This document shows positions 22,725 to 33,100 of a DNA stretch of 64,000 bases, one piece after another. Location of the stretch: assembly GCA_018417955.1 (NCBI GenBank), contig JACTVC010000008.1:1240001-1304000 (forward strand), read 5' to 3'. Numbering within the stretch: position 1 is the stretch's first letter; the number at the start of each line of letters is the position of its first letter. A model generated the notes under the pieces. That model saw only the letters and a program-made list of their open reading frames with translations, did not search any database and was not told where the DNA came from. A program made the translations under genes and the position numbers. The stretch comes from Laccaria trichodermophora. Taxonomy: Eukaryota > Basidiomycota > Agaricomycetes > Agaricales > Hydnangiaceae.

Positions 22725-23470
22725 TGTGAGGTGGTTGGGCAGGCACAAGCAGAGTAGGTCACGTGTCAAGGACAAGGTTTTGCGGGGTCATTCAGGTGTG
22801 TACCCTACCTGGGGAAAGCAGACTTTTCTGCTTTCCTTGCATCCACTTTTTCTAACATATGTTTTTATCTCTACAGACTTTGTAATGGCACCCACTCTGG
22901 CCTGTTTGATGCACCAACCACGCTACCCAGCCTACCCTATGTCTATCTGCTATCACCTAACATGCTGCCTGACCTGCACCTGTCGCTTGGCATGTGCGCA
23001 TCATCTGACGCGCACATGCCCATCACCAAGACCTTTACCATCACAAACACTGTGGATACCATCACCCTCACCCCTCGATCACATTCCCATTGCCAACTAT
23101 GTTGCCGCCCATCAAGCTGCATGTGCAAGCATGCAGGTGCATCCCTGTTAACTTCGTTTACACACAAAAATACAACATCCACCCTTTGATCACATTCCCA
23201 TTGCCATCGACATAGCCACCTGCGTGTACATGCATAATTGATGGTCAACAGGGATGCACCTGTGCATTTCTGTTGACTTAATGATCTGCCATCACCATTG
23301 CCATCGCGGACATTGTGAACAACATAATAGCCCCATGCCTATTTCTACAAGCCACTATAGCCCTACCTCTGCTACCCTACTTCCACTACCAGTCATATGC
23401 AAGTACTTAGTGATCGTCTGTCTAGTCTTATGTTTGATTCCTGTACTATCCATAGTAAATAAATAAGCAT
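22725..23470. repeat. Inverted and direct repeats, no gene
   Basis: An inverted pair, GCAGGTGCATCCCTGTTAAC at about 23131-23150 and its near-complement at about 23243-23262, brackets ~90 bp. The direct repeat GATCACATTCCCATTGCCA occurs at about 23079 and 23189. His/Pro/Thr-rich short frames here are compositional and do not look coding. Confidence 0.5.
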
Positions 23471-23501
23471 TCTCCACTATTGACAACCTCATGTTTATTG
23501 T

Positions 23502-24600
23502 GTGGTATTGATGAGTTCCAGAAAATTTGCTGAAGAACTTGGTTTTGAAAGAAGGGAGGAACCTACTTATGAAGTAAATGATAAAGGAAACCTTCTTCAT
23601 CAAGGAATGCTTGTTAACACACTTACACGGTTGTCAACAAAACCATCACCTCCTCATGATTATCTAGCAGAGCACCAAATGACTGCCCATGCAGTGGTTC
23701 CAATTCACACAACTGGTGAATTTAAGTTGTTCAATGACTTGATGAGGTCTGAGAGATTTTACAAAAAAGATCAAAGAAGGGTTGCAGCAAAGGTTTCACA
23801 ATCTGTGGACTTCACTGCCTTTGCAAAGGAATGGACAATTCATGTTCATCTTGCTGCTGCTGAGAATCAGAATAAGAACAATAAAATCTACTATAAGCTT
23901 CCAGAACAACTTGAGAAACACCATCAAGCATGGGTAAAAACTTGAGGAGAGAATGCAACACTCTCAAATACAAAAAAAAAAAATGAGAGAGAAGTTTACA
24001 AAAATTGTAACAAGTATAAGCTGACAAGCTATAGTTCTTCCAGCTATTGAATTCCCAAAGAAGAACTTGGCAGCTCAAAAGAACAAGGGAAAAGAAAAGG
24101 AAAGCATAATACAAAGTGGTATGTTTTATTAAAATATGTTTTACATCATCTCATTTCCTTCCAAAAAAGGTTCAAACAAGGGAAAGGAGAAAGAAAGTTC
24201 AATGCAAATTAATTTGAACACCAAGCAGAAAGTAATGTTCCTGATCTGGTTCAAACAATATCTCAGTCAATGGAGTACATGATGGTTGACATTGTCACAT
24301 TGATGAAGATCCAGAAGAATCTTTCTTCCAAGATCCTCCACTCCATCTGGCTCTCCAACCACCAGGTTCCACTCCAAAAATTGTGCTGGGATCCTCCTCC
24401 ACATCTTCAACTTCAGAAATCAAAATTGGTTCATCAAAACAATGTCAAAAGAAGACATGTGCTGCTTGCAGAGATGCAGGGTGCAAGCAAAGGGATAGTT
24501 GCAAAGGATCTGGAAACAGGAAATGGTGCACCTGTGCAATGTCAGATGTACATGGAGAATCAAAGAGATAAATTTGTGTATTATATTGTGCCGAAATATT
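23502..24600 (+). pseudogene. Remnant of a transposon-associated agaricomycete protein with a Cys cluster
   Basis: A 147-codon frame (23502-23945) carries YLAEHQMTAHAVVPIHTTGEFKLFNDLM, then DFTAFAKEWTIH and IYYKLPEQLEKHHQAW. About 450 bp downstream another frame (24383-24571) holds a dense Cys/His-type cluster, CQKKTCAACRDAGCKQRDSC. I recall the combination of an (I/F)(F/Y)YKLPEQL block with a C-terminal cysteine cluster from multicopy, transposon-linked agaricomycete proteins. The intervening stretch is AT-rich with stops and A-runs, so the gene looks decayed. Assignment is from memory of the motif, not a search. Confidence 0.4.
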
Positions 24601-24707
24601 TTGAGAATTTATGCAAATTAATTTGGGTGTACATAGCACTTGGAATGAAATGTCATTTTAGCATCATAACAAGGTATATTAAGAATGATGCTGAAAAATG
24701 TAAACAA

Positions 24708-24793
24708 GCATGTGGTTGAGTGGTTATGTTGTACAGCGGCTGACATGACCTTGGCCAAATGCCCGAGGTTATGAGTTTGAACCATCAACTTGA
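24708..24793 (+). repeat. tRNA-Ser/Leu-like sequence, probable SINE head
   Basis: GTGGTTGAGTGGTTATG resembles the A box of Ser/Leu tRNAs (GGCCGAGTGGTTAAG), and GAGTTTGAACC about 45 bp downstream resembles a B box with a C-to-T change. A clover leaf cannot be completed well. The sequence is followed by a poly-T/TCAAG tract. A tRNA-derived SINE fragment or pseudo-tRNA is the most economical reading. Confidence 0.4.
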
Positions 24794-25372
24794 AAAAGGT
24801 TTTTTTTTTCAAGATCACCTCCAGACATAAGACATGAGCCATCTAGGAACCTAGATTATCCTCTAAATGTTTGATGGGCAGGGTTCGAAAATATATTCAG
24901 CCAGCTTTCTAAACCATAAACCAAGCAATACAAATCCACACAATTTTTCTTCTGTGAAGCAGATCTCGTTCAGGATCTCCCCACTTGAGCTCATTCCTTG
25001 TCCACTGCACCTCCAGCTTTAATTGGCACAGAATCACACAAAGAGAAGTGGCCTCCAACACACAGCAGGAAACTGGTATATCTCCATAGATGTCGCGGTT
25101 CTATGGAGGTGGCATAGCCTCTGTAGGTGGTGAGTGGTGGCAGCAATCTTTGTAGGTATGTGTAGGTATTCAAAGTAAGATACGACAAGCTATCAAAATT
25201 TTACTGCATTTCTCGCAAATGCGTACCCTTCTGGCTTCGTTCACACATGATTTGTATGTTTGATCTTCATGTAATGTGTTATTGCTGCCTTGTTTGTCTT
25301 CTCCCATGTCGTTTTGATTTGTTGTAGGTAGTAGAACAAAATCACTGTTTTGTTACAGCATATCTAGAGTGA

Positions 25373-25466
25373 CAATGAGGGTAAGTGGGCCGGGAATTCA
25401 ACATATAGATGAGCTTGCTGTTGTGTAAGGTTTCTCAAGGGTGTGTGGAGGCAATGGAAGGTGTTG
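25373..25466. other. Captured fragment of the cyclin B 5' region
   Basis: ATGAGGGTAAGTG, CCGGGAATTCAACA, GTAAGGTTTCTC and GTGTGTGGAGGC follow in the same order as in 57106-57250, which covers the first intron and upstream region of the B-type cyclin gene. Two small deletions and scattered changes separate the copies. It lies inside the 5.1-kb TIR element. Confidence 0.75.
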
Positions 25467-25754
25467 TCAATGTTCACGGTTGAGGATGGTGTGTGCATTA
25501 TCTAATGTAGTGGGTGATAGTGTCGTTAAGAAATCGAGTATGCGCTGGCGCTGGTCGAGGAAGGGCAGATGCATAGGTTGTCAACTTTATTGGTGGGATT
25601 TGAGAGTAATGAACAAAAATTCGTCAAGTCCGTTCAAACTCTGACAGCATGTGATCATGTTGAATTCTATTCCTCTTTCTTCCCACTGTTCTTCCTTCCC
25701 ACCACATCGTCTGCATGCTTTCGTCACTCCTCTCCTCTTTGTTTCAACGGCTTT

Positions 25755-26290
25755 TCTCTCTCAACTCGTTCCCGAGACCTGGCCTACAAATCCAAATGGT
25801 GAGCAACTACCTTTCATCACTGCCAACTACTCAGCTCCACTCAGCTATGGCCCTCTGGTCCGTTGTGATGATCCCGATGCCAACTCCACCCCGCAACTTT
25901 CTCTTATTGAGTCGATATTTTCGTTTTCCTCCCCAATTGAGGTCAAGCTTGCAATTGAATCTGTCTGCATCCCCTGCATGGTCTGAGTTTCTTTCTTTCA
26001 GATTGAAAACTCACAGCTATTTATTCTCACGTGCACAACCTGGCCTACCAATTTGAAGGGTGGGCAGCTACCTTCTGTGGCCGTTTCTCATCCCCAGTCA
26101 GGGCTGAGCTCGAAGTCGAAACCATTGCATCCCCTCCCCGTCCGTGCAGTCCCAGTTTTTTTACTTTCAGAACAGTACCAGGAACTCATGGCTTTCTCTC
26201 TCAACTTGCGCCCATGACCTGGCCTACAAATTTGAGCAGTGCACAACTTCCTTTCACACCCTCTAAACCACTCACATCTACTCAGCTGTC
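25755..26290. repeat. Degenerate direct repeats, three copies
   Basis: The string CTCAACTCG(T)…GACCTGGCCTACAAAT occurs near 25761 and 26197, and a shorter form ACCTGGCCTACCAATTTGA near 26038. Each is followed by a GCA(A)CTACCTTTC-like segment. Spacings are about 270 and 170 bp. No coding interpretation. Confidence 0.5.
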
Positions 26291-27477
26291 ACCCACTGAT
26301 CTTCTTCAGACGGTGTTTGACAATGTGCCTCAACAACGGTACATCATCTCATGACAAACTTGCTTTTATTTACCAACTTTCTAGATCACGGCACGTACCT
26401 CTAATGCCTGTGGGGCTGTCAAGTCCATCGTGCCCCATTTCTTAAGCCACTTATCACCTTCTGAAGACCCTCAAGGATTTCCATGAGAACCCAAAGGTCA
26501 TGCCCTGTCTTTGTCAACATCTCCTCAGAAATGTGCGGTAAGCTCCCTCTTTCTGTCTTTTGTCAGTATGTGAGAAGCGCCAAACAGAAAGCACACCAAA
26601 GTTGTCAACACCACTGGTCCACTGTGGCACGCCTCCTTCAACTCAGAGCTGATGACTTCGCCACTGCTAGGGAGGAATAGAAGGACATTGTGTTCTCAGA
26701 AGAGGAGGATTTGGCATAGGCAATTGAACCCATAAGTACTTTGTATTAGACACAAGTAGTTTTACATGCTTACAATATTATGACCTACTCTCCTATCGCA
26801 ACCTCTGATCCAAATATCCTATATGGTATCACACCTACAGGTGCCTATCGTTGCCTCCATATACACATGATTACCTACAGTAGCCTCCATATCAGGCTAC
26901 CTCCTACCCACCTCCGGAAACTATGGAGGCTCCATAGGCCTACATAGGTCTTTGCCAATTTCCTGATGCATAGACAATGGTTGTGTACAATCTGGTAGCC
27001 CAAATCTGTTGTTTGAAGGAGAGCGACACGTGTTGACACACTGCAATCTTACAAAACTTTGTCCACAATGGATTTTTGAAGAAAATGACTTCATCATCAT
27101 TAACTGTTTATTCCTTACATACTATTTCTCGAGGAAAATACATAAAATTAAGTGTATAGTCCTATAGAGGGCCTACTGCATATGTTGGTGTATCTCGATG
27201 TGTTACCTGATACAGACGCGATGCTCAGGGATTGATCGTCGGACAATGAAAGAAGGGTTTATTCAAGTGATTTAGAACTAGAAGGGGAGGTCGGAGGCCT
27301 TGTCTAGATTTTTATCTAGAAGAGGGTGCTCAATGACAAGTGGAGTTGAATCCTGACAGATTGTGACCCATTTGGCAAGCGGCATGGCAGCACATCAGTT
27401 TAGAAAAATAATCTAGGTTTCTAAACCTTATGGGAAGTCATCCACTGCCTTGTTTCTCATGCTGCATCTCATGTACT
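26291..27477. other. Right part of the TIR element, no gene recognised
   Basis: AT-rich, with a cluster of CCTAC/CCTCC motifs around 26800-26950 that partly fold (ACTATGGAGGCTCCATAGG). No ORF with supportable motifs. Confidence 0.4.
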
Positions 27478-28809
27478 AGGCACAGGCAAAACTGCTTACC
27501 TATATTTTCGGTTGGTCAACTCCATCATTTCAGGCACTGGGTGCCTATTCTGCACGATTGATGGCCCCGTGTATCACATTGCTGAATCTGTCGCGTTGAT
27601 TACCCAATGGTCAGGTGAACCCATCACTGTCTTCTGCAACATTGATGGGACTACAAGATTACCACCCTGCTTCATCCAGAACGGCAAGATTCAAATCATC
27701 GCTGCCTCTTCACCCAAAGGTGCATGCGAAAAATGGATGGATAAGATGGCGACCCCCTTGTGGATCAACAAGTTTATAACTAATTTATGGTCGCAAGAGG
27801 AGCTGATCTTGACTGGGTGGGTTGATAGAAGTTTATTCATCTGCAAGCTGTACTTATAGCTCTTAGATTGTTTCTTGATTCCCATGACATCCTCTACTCA
27901 CGGCTCCAAGAAACAACAGACTACTACGGGTTCAACCCCCGAAATTGCTTCTGTGCATGCCGTTCCCCAATCATATCTACCCAAATCCAGCAGACGATTT
28001 GTAACAAAATTGACGCCTTCACCTGGGAAAACTTAGATAAGCAGGCATTAGTGTTTGACACCTTTACAGATATTCCAATCTCGCACTCTGTGTTCCAGAT
28101 ATTGCCAAGGAATGAAGAGCGCTTGTATATAGAGGCTGAGGTGACAGCCCTGTCGACATGGGTTTTGGATACTTTGTTCGATGTGTATGAAGAACAAGAA
28201 GAGGAGGCTTCATATAGTTTCTATCAACTAATCTCAAGGTTTCCTGAAAGTGGACCCCACCACGGTCAAATGTTCGAGAGGCAAGCCCTTAGGTACTTCT
28301 CTCGTATCAAGGAAAACACCCAGTTTAACATCAGATCTCTAAATGACAATTCAACTTCCACCTGGACTTTCCCTGGTTCTACTGGATGGTCTTCATTCAC
28401 GGCATCTACAGTTGTTCAGCTGCTTAAGGGTGCAGTCGCAAACAGCAAACCAACACACTTGGTACCTATTGACCCAAATTTTCTGGCCATAGATTTGATT
28501 CTTTACGCTCCTGGCCAAGACCTTGCTGGCATCCAAATTACTGTCAAACCGAAGCATCCTGTGGCTGTTGCTGGTCTCAAGAAAATGTTATCTTGGCTAA
28601 AACAAAACACGTCACTTGCGGCCCTTTGCCCTTCGATCTTGGGCAATCACTGGCGACTTATATTTGTGGTGCCGGAGAACATGGCTGAAACGTTCAAAAA
28701 ACAAGCATATGAACACGACACCGCTAAGGACCACTGGTCAAAGAAAGTCGACCAATTCGTTTTAGGCATTCAAGAAAATACCCTCTGGGCTACGACAATG
28801 AGAAATTGA
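27478..28809 (+). pseudogene. Crinkler-like (CRN) gene 1, 3' half
   Basis: The frame resumes inside the P-loop after the second AGGCAC. It reads through the NTPase region (LYFRLVNSII, GCLFCTIDG, ITVFCNIDG), crosses one ~47-bp intron near 27820-27860 and continues to a stop at 28809. The C-terminal domain has GQMFERQALRYFSRI, a long middle part, then GIQITVKPKHPV and WRLIFVVPENMA. It resembles the REase-like C-terminal domains of Crinkler-type proteins. This half carries no internal stop, but it lacks a start and is cut off from its header. Confidence 0.7.
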
Positions 28810-29343
28810 GGTCTTATACCCTTTGCTCCGTACGAATAATGACTCTGCCATGATCCAACTTTGATGTTGAGCTAAGATCAAAGATGACCATCCATGCAAG
28901 TCAAAAGTCGACAAGTTAATGGAAGTATCATTTCGACACTGTTCGATATAGTGAGGGACATCGGCCAAGTGCAGGCCACATGCAAGCTACATACAAGCTG
29001 ATTGTCAATGAGTAAGCGCTGTTCAGTTATTCTCGAGTGCCCAGCCCAATGCCAGTGGTGGGGGGACAGACGTCTCAGAACTTGATTGGAAAGAAGCTGA
29101 AGAATGGTATGTTTGTAAAGCGGGAGTTGTCGACTTCTTTTGGCCAAGCAACATCGCGAAGACGATCGTCGGCATTTCTCCATGATACATTAGTCTCGAC
29201 ACCAGCTGTTATTGGGATCGTAAGCGTGAATATAAGTACATAAGGGATTAGAAAATGAGATTGACGGAACACCGTGGGAATCACTCCAAAACCTGGCAAA
29301 ATACTGCTTTGTATAACACGTGACGTCACGGAGTTCTTTCCTC
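28810..29343. other. Intergenic with a weak nuclease-like scrap
   Basis: Around 29098-29165 the string GTCGACTTCTTTTGGCCAAGCAACATCGCGAAGACG recalls part of the third exon of the local S1 nucleases (GTCGACCTCCTTTGGCCAAACACCGTCGCAGAGGAGG). It is probably a decayed fragment. Nothing else seen. Confidence 0.35.
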
Positions 29344-29821
29344 ATGGACAACGAAGTGAGACTATGGTGCATGATTCTAGGTGAACATGTCAACCGGCCA
29401 TTATTTCGCCTTACAATGTGTGTTGATGACACGGTCTCTAAACTCAAGGAGTCAGAGGTTATAAGAAGAAAGGTTCCTGGATACAACACCAAGAGGCCCC
29501 TATTTTACAAAGTGAGTGCAAGTGATATTAATCCATAACCCCATAGCTGATCAAACTGATGATAGCTAGACAAGCCAATGCCCATTGCTCCAGAAGACAA
29601 CCTTCAACAACGCATTGAAAATGAAGAAAAAATTGAAAATTGTGCCAAACTCTTGGCAGAACCTGGTGATGACTTGGGGGATCTCTTTCCAAAATCAGAT
29701 GAGGTTGGCTATCATAGGCTTCATGTTATTGTGAAGTTTCCAGTGGGTGCGTATTCATGATCTGGCACTTATACGTAAATTGATCAATATCCACTTCTTT
29801 TTTTCTCTCGGAAGATGACAG
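29344..29821 (+). pseudogene. Crinkler-like (CRN) gene 2, 5' part, interrupted by the LTR retrotransposon
   Basis: Exon 29344-29511 begins MDNEVRLWCMILGE (ubiquitin-like header, closely similar to CRN 1). Exon 29566-29746 encodes IENEEKIENCAKLLAEPGDDL and GYHRLHVIVKFPV. A third small exon begins at 29815 and is cut after 29821 by the LTR element. The aligned region of CRN 1 shows where the uninterrupted exon and its following intron lie. Up to the insertion the frame is open, unlike CRN 1, so the gene may have been functional until recently; its 3' portion is at 42842-43820. Confidence 0.75.
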
Positions 29822-30185
29822 TGTGATACCGTAGTACTACCTATCTTGCGTGACATAGAATCATTGTATTTACCATTGTTTGTCTTCTTGTTATATTGTG
29901 CCGAGGCAGACTAATATACTCACTTGCAACTTTCACATAAACTTATATGTGGAGCGAGTCATTCCTATCGTATACGGCTAGGCAGCCTTGTGCCTCCCCT
30001 CCGGGATACCAGAGCCCCGCGCTGGGTGACAGCGTCCCTCGTCCGGGGTCACTGGATCACGGCGGTACGGCCACGACACGTGTGACCGCCCCACGTGCAC
30101 TCTCACATGTTCCCCGCATCTTCTCCGCTACCCTCACTCGCTTGCGCCTTCGTCAAGAGGACAAGAACGACAACTCGGTTTCACA
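29822..30185 (+). repeat. 5' LTR (364 bp)
   Basis: TG…CA ends. Contains AT-rich promoter-like sequence (TAATATACT, CTTATATGTGG), an ACACGTGTGACCGCCCCACGTG segment with two CACGTG-type cores, and the first in-frame ATG of the polyprotein at 29947. Confidence 0.97.
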
Positions 30186-33100
30186 ATGGTGGGGGCACCG
30201 CGGACTTCATCAAAATGAAGTCCGTGAGTGCAGAGGCACGGAGAAGCCCCAATTGGTAAGTCCTCATGATACAATCTGTCAACTGACGATTGTGCCCAGT
30301 TTACCTACGACCCCAACGGTTTACGAAAACACGACGGACGACGAAGCCACACCCGAGACCTCGTCGCTCTCGTTAGCGCGATTACTCGCTGCTTCCGAGA
30401 GCCCTCAATCGGAGGACTCGAATATCAGAACTCCATCGTCCCTCACCCTTGCAACTTCCTCGTCAAATCCTCCGTTAGCGCGATCCCTCGCTGCTTTCAA
30501 GGTTCACGGAATGACCAGGAAGTCCACGACTCTCCCCTCCACATCGAGCTATGCCCGCTGCCTTTGCGCGAAGACTCTCCCAGTTCGGGACCCTGAAACT
30601 GACGGTTCTCTCACCCTGGCGACCCTAATGATCGCCATTCCAGGGAATTCCCTACCCTATCAACGCCCGGACCACCAACGGCCTCCTCTTAAACCAGGAG
30701 GTTGCCAGCAAGTCGTATCATTCACTCCCTCTATGAGCTCAGCTACTCCCTCAGGAGGAGACGACAATCTCCGCAGCAAAACCCGTAATACCAACAACTC
30801 GGCCAGCCGCGAGTTAGTAACCCCCTTAACGACTAGGAAGAAAGGGAAGGGAGTGTCTATGACGGAAGAGACGGACCCCGAAGCCAGATCCCCTACCAAT
30901 AACATCACCATGCCGATAACGGGGCCCATATTAACTGGGCCTCATCCTTCGGACAAGGTCCCCACAACGACGGCCAATACTATCCCCGCTGCTTCCCAAA
31001 GCGCGAGACGAATGTCCTCTGCTAATAGAAGTTCAAGCGCACAACTCGCCGCCAACAAGAGCGCGAATACGCAACCCGCTGCTCCCAGGAGTGCGAACAA
31101 TTCGAACAAGACGACTCAGAAACCATCGACTCCAGGCGTGAACCCTCCCGCGCTCTTCAATCAACAGACGCATGGCGTATCCTCTGACTCGGCCCTGGCT
31201 CTTAGGGATGAGTTATTGAATATTCAAAACGTTAAACGAAAGGATGCCGTGGACGACGAAGCTCTTACGTCCACGTCGAGTCATACTGAAGGTAGAGAGG
31301 CGCGATACGCAGCTTCTACAGAGCGCGAAGAGCCCGAGTACAAGACGATTTTCTGGGACATAGACGGTGCCAGAAATCTGCCAATATGGGCAGAACCTAT
31401 TTCCAAGTCGTCGGAACGAATGTTTGGTCCGTTCGATCCATCCGCGGACGAGGACGTCCTTGTGCCTCTTGGTGCAATCGACGGAAAGATCCCGGGCAGG
31501 ACGAAACTCGAGAGCGATCGACTGAGATGCGCTATCGAGTTAGTCTACAACACCCCTAGGGACTGTCGATGGGAAAATTTAGGCACCGCAGTTCGAAAGT
31601 TTGCCGAATACGAAGTCAGTAAAGATGACTTGGTGAAACATACGGGGCAATCCGTCACCTATGGAATTGAACGTGCCTTGCTCCTGGAAGCCTCTCAAGT
31701 CGTCGTGACTGTCGACCAAGTATTGCAAGTCCTAGCGGATTTCTTCCGTAAACGCGATCGGGAACGCTTCGTCCTCGATCAACAATTCGCCTTCTTACGG
31801 CTCTTAGCCTCTCACCATAGTAGAACCGAGGTACTAACTACGTATCGGATCCTGCAACACCGAACCACTGTGGCCTCGAAACACTTGGTGCTACAAATAA
31901 ACGCCCTCACAAAAATGTATAGGTCGAATTCAGATCATATGTCTATAAGCTCCTATGAATCGACTAGACCTTCCATCCGATCCATGTTCGGCAGTGAATC
32001 TGCTAGAAAGGAGGTCGGAAAGTTACTCGCAAGACCCGAGTATTTCAGTAAGATGCCCCAAGACTTGACAGAGATCGCTGCATATCTGCGCGACCGAGCT
32101 TACAGAGATCGCCCCGTTCCAAGGGAATTCTCCATCCATCGAACTCGTAATACGCTACCGCCGGTAGGAAATGAGTCGGTCACCTCCAGCGAATCCACCA
32201 CTCATACCACAGGACCTGAATCTGCGCGAAACCCCGCTGCAAGTGAAGGTCAGAGCGTCAGATTCGCTACTGAGCCGCCTGTCCCTGGATCTATATCAGT
32301 TCTTCTATCCAAGAAACACCCTGTAACTCGACTACCAGGATTAGGAACTATCGGGGCGTCTGCCGTTGGAACGTCCTCGGTGAAAACTACAACCACCAAT
32401 AACGGTCCAGCAACCGTAGTCTCCAGCGTTAACGACAACAATCTTAGGGCGCCTGCAGCGTTTACCTCGCGCATACCCAGCCCTAAGGCGTGGACTAGCT
32501 ATACCTTCAGGCAAAGGGGCAACCCTCTGGGAACTCAACCACCGTCTGGGGTGAACGTTAACGACGTAGACCGTCAGGGAACCCCTGTCGGTTGTAACAA
32601 CGGTTCCCCACCCGGAGGATCACCCCCTCCTAGTGATGACAATGATCAAGGAAGAAGGCCCAACCCAGGTCCTAATGGTCCTAACCCGCCAGCCTCCTGG
32701 TACGTTCCCCCTAGGGACAACGGAGGAGGAGGCGGCGGTGGCGGAGGCGGCGGCGGAGGTGGAGGCGGAGGAGGAGGAGGTGGTGGAAACAATAACAATT
32801 CGTCCCCCCAAGATCCTCCCCCCTGGTGGCGAACTCCTGAAGAATGGCAGATCAATCACAAGTTGAGTTCGAATGCTCTGCCCGAATGGAATGGCGCCGG
32901 CGACACTGCAATTGACTACCTAAGTTCAATGGGATTCTTAGCAGGACTGGGTTCCAAGATGAAGGAAGGCATAGCCCAAATAGCTCCGTTCAAGTGGACC
33001 TCCTACGCTAAAAGCTGGTGGGAAACACTGCCTGCTCCTGATCGAGACTACTTCACAATCAATTGGGACAATATGATGATCGGTATCCAATCCCACTTCT

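Larger units (their letters stand above)
22365..27477. mobile_element. ~5.1-kb TIR-type insertion in the CRN 1 P-loop
   Basis: The hexamer AGGCAC occurs at 22359-22364 and again at 27478-27483; removing what lies between restores one continuous reading frame through the P-loop. The ends are imperfect inverted repeats: TGGATGACTTCCCA at 22376-22389 is exactly inverted at 27431-27444, with weaker TGAGAT similarity nearer the tips and a ~17-bp offset on the right. The interior holds no intact transposase. It contains a decayed TE-associated gene, a tRNA-derived sequence, a cyclin B 5' fragment and degenerate repeats. Superfamily not assignable. Two independent insertions are an alternative explanation. 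Confidence 0.6.

Noticed and set aside
24708..24793. Functional tRNA gene
   Set aside because: The B box is mutated and a full clover leaf with anticodon arm cannot be built.
26800..26950. CRISPR-like or telomere-like array of CCTAC motifs
   Set aside because: Spacing and sequence are irregular; a low-complexity degenerate stretch in a eukaryotic genome.
21300..28809. Two independent Crinkler genes at 21.3 and 27.5 kb
   Set aside because: The halves meet in frame within one motif after removal of the insert and share the AGGCAC duplication; a single split gene is simpler.
30186..30299. Spliced start of the polyprotein from ATG 30186 via a 44-bp intron
   Set aside because: The upstream frame stops after about 10 codons and the junction does not give the polyprotein frame.
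32633..32866. Glu/Ala-rich ORF overlapping the polyprotein
   Set aside because: It is the out-of-frame shadow of the GGN repeat that encodes the polyglycine linker.
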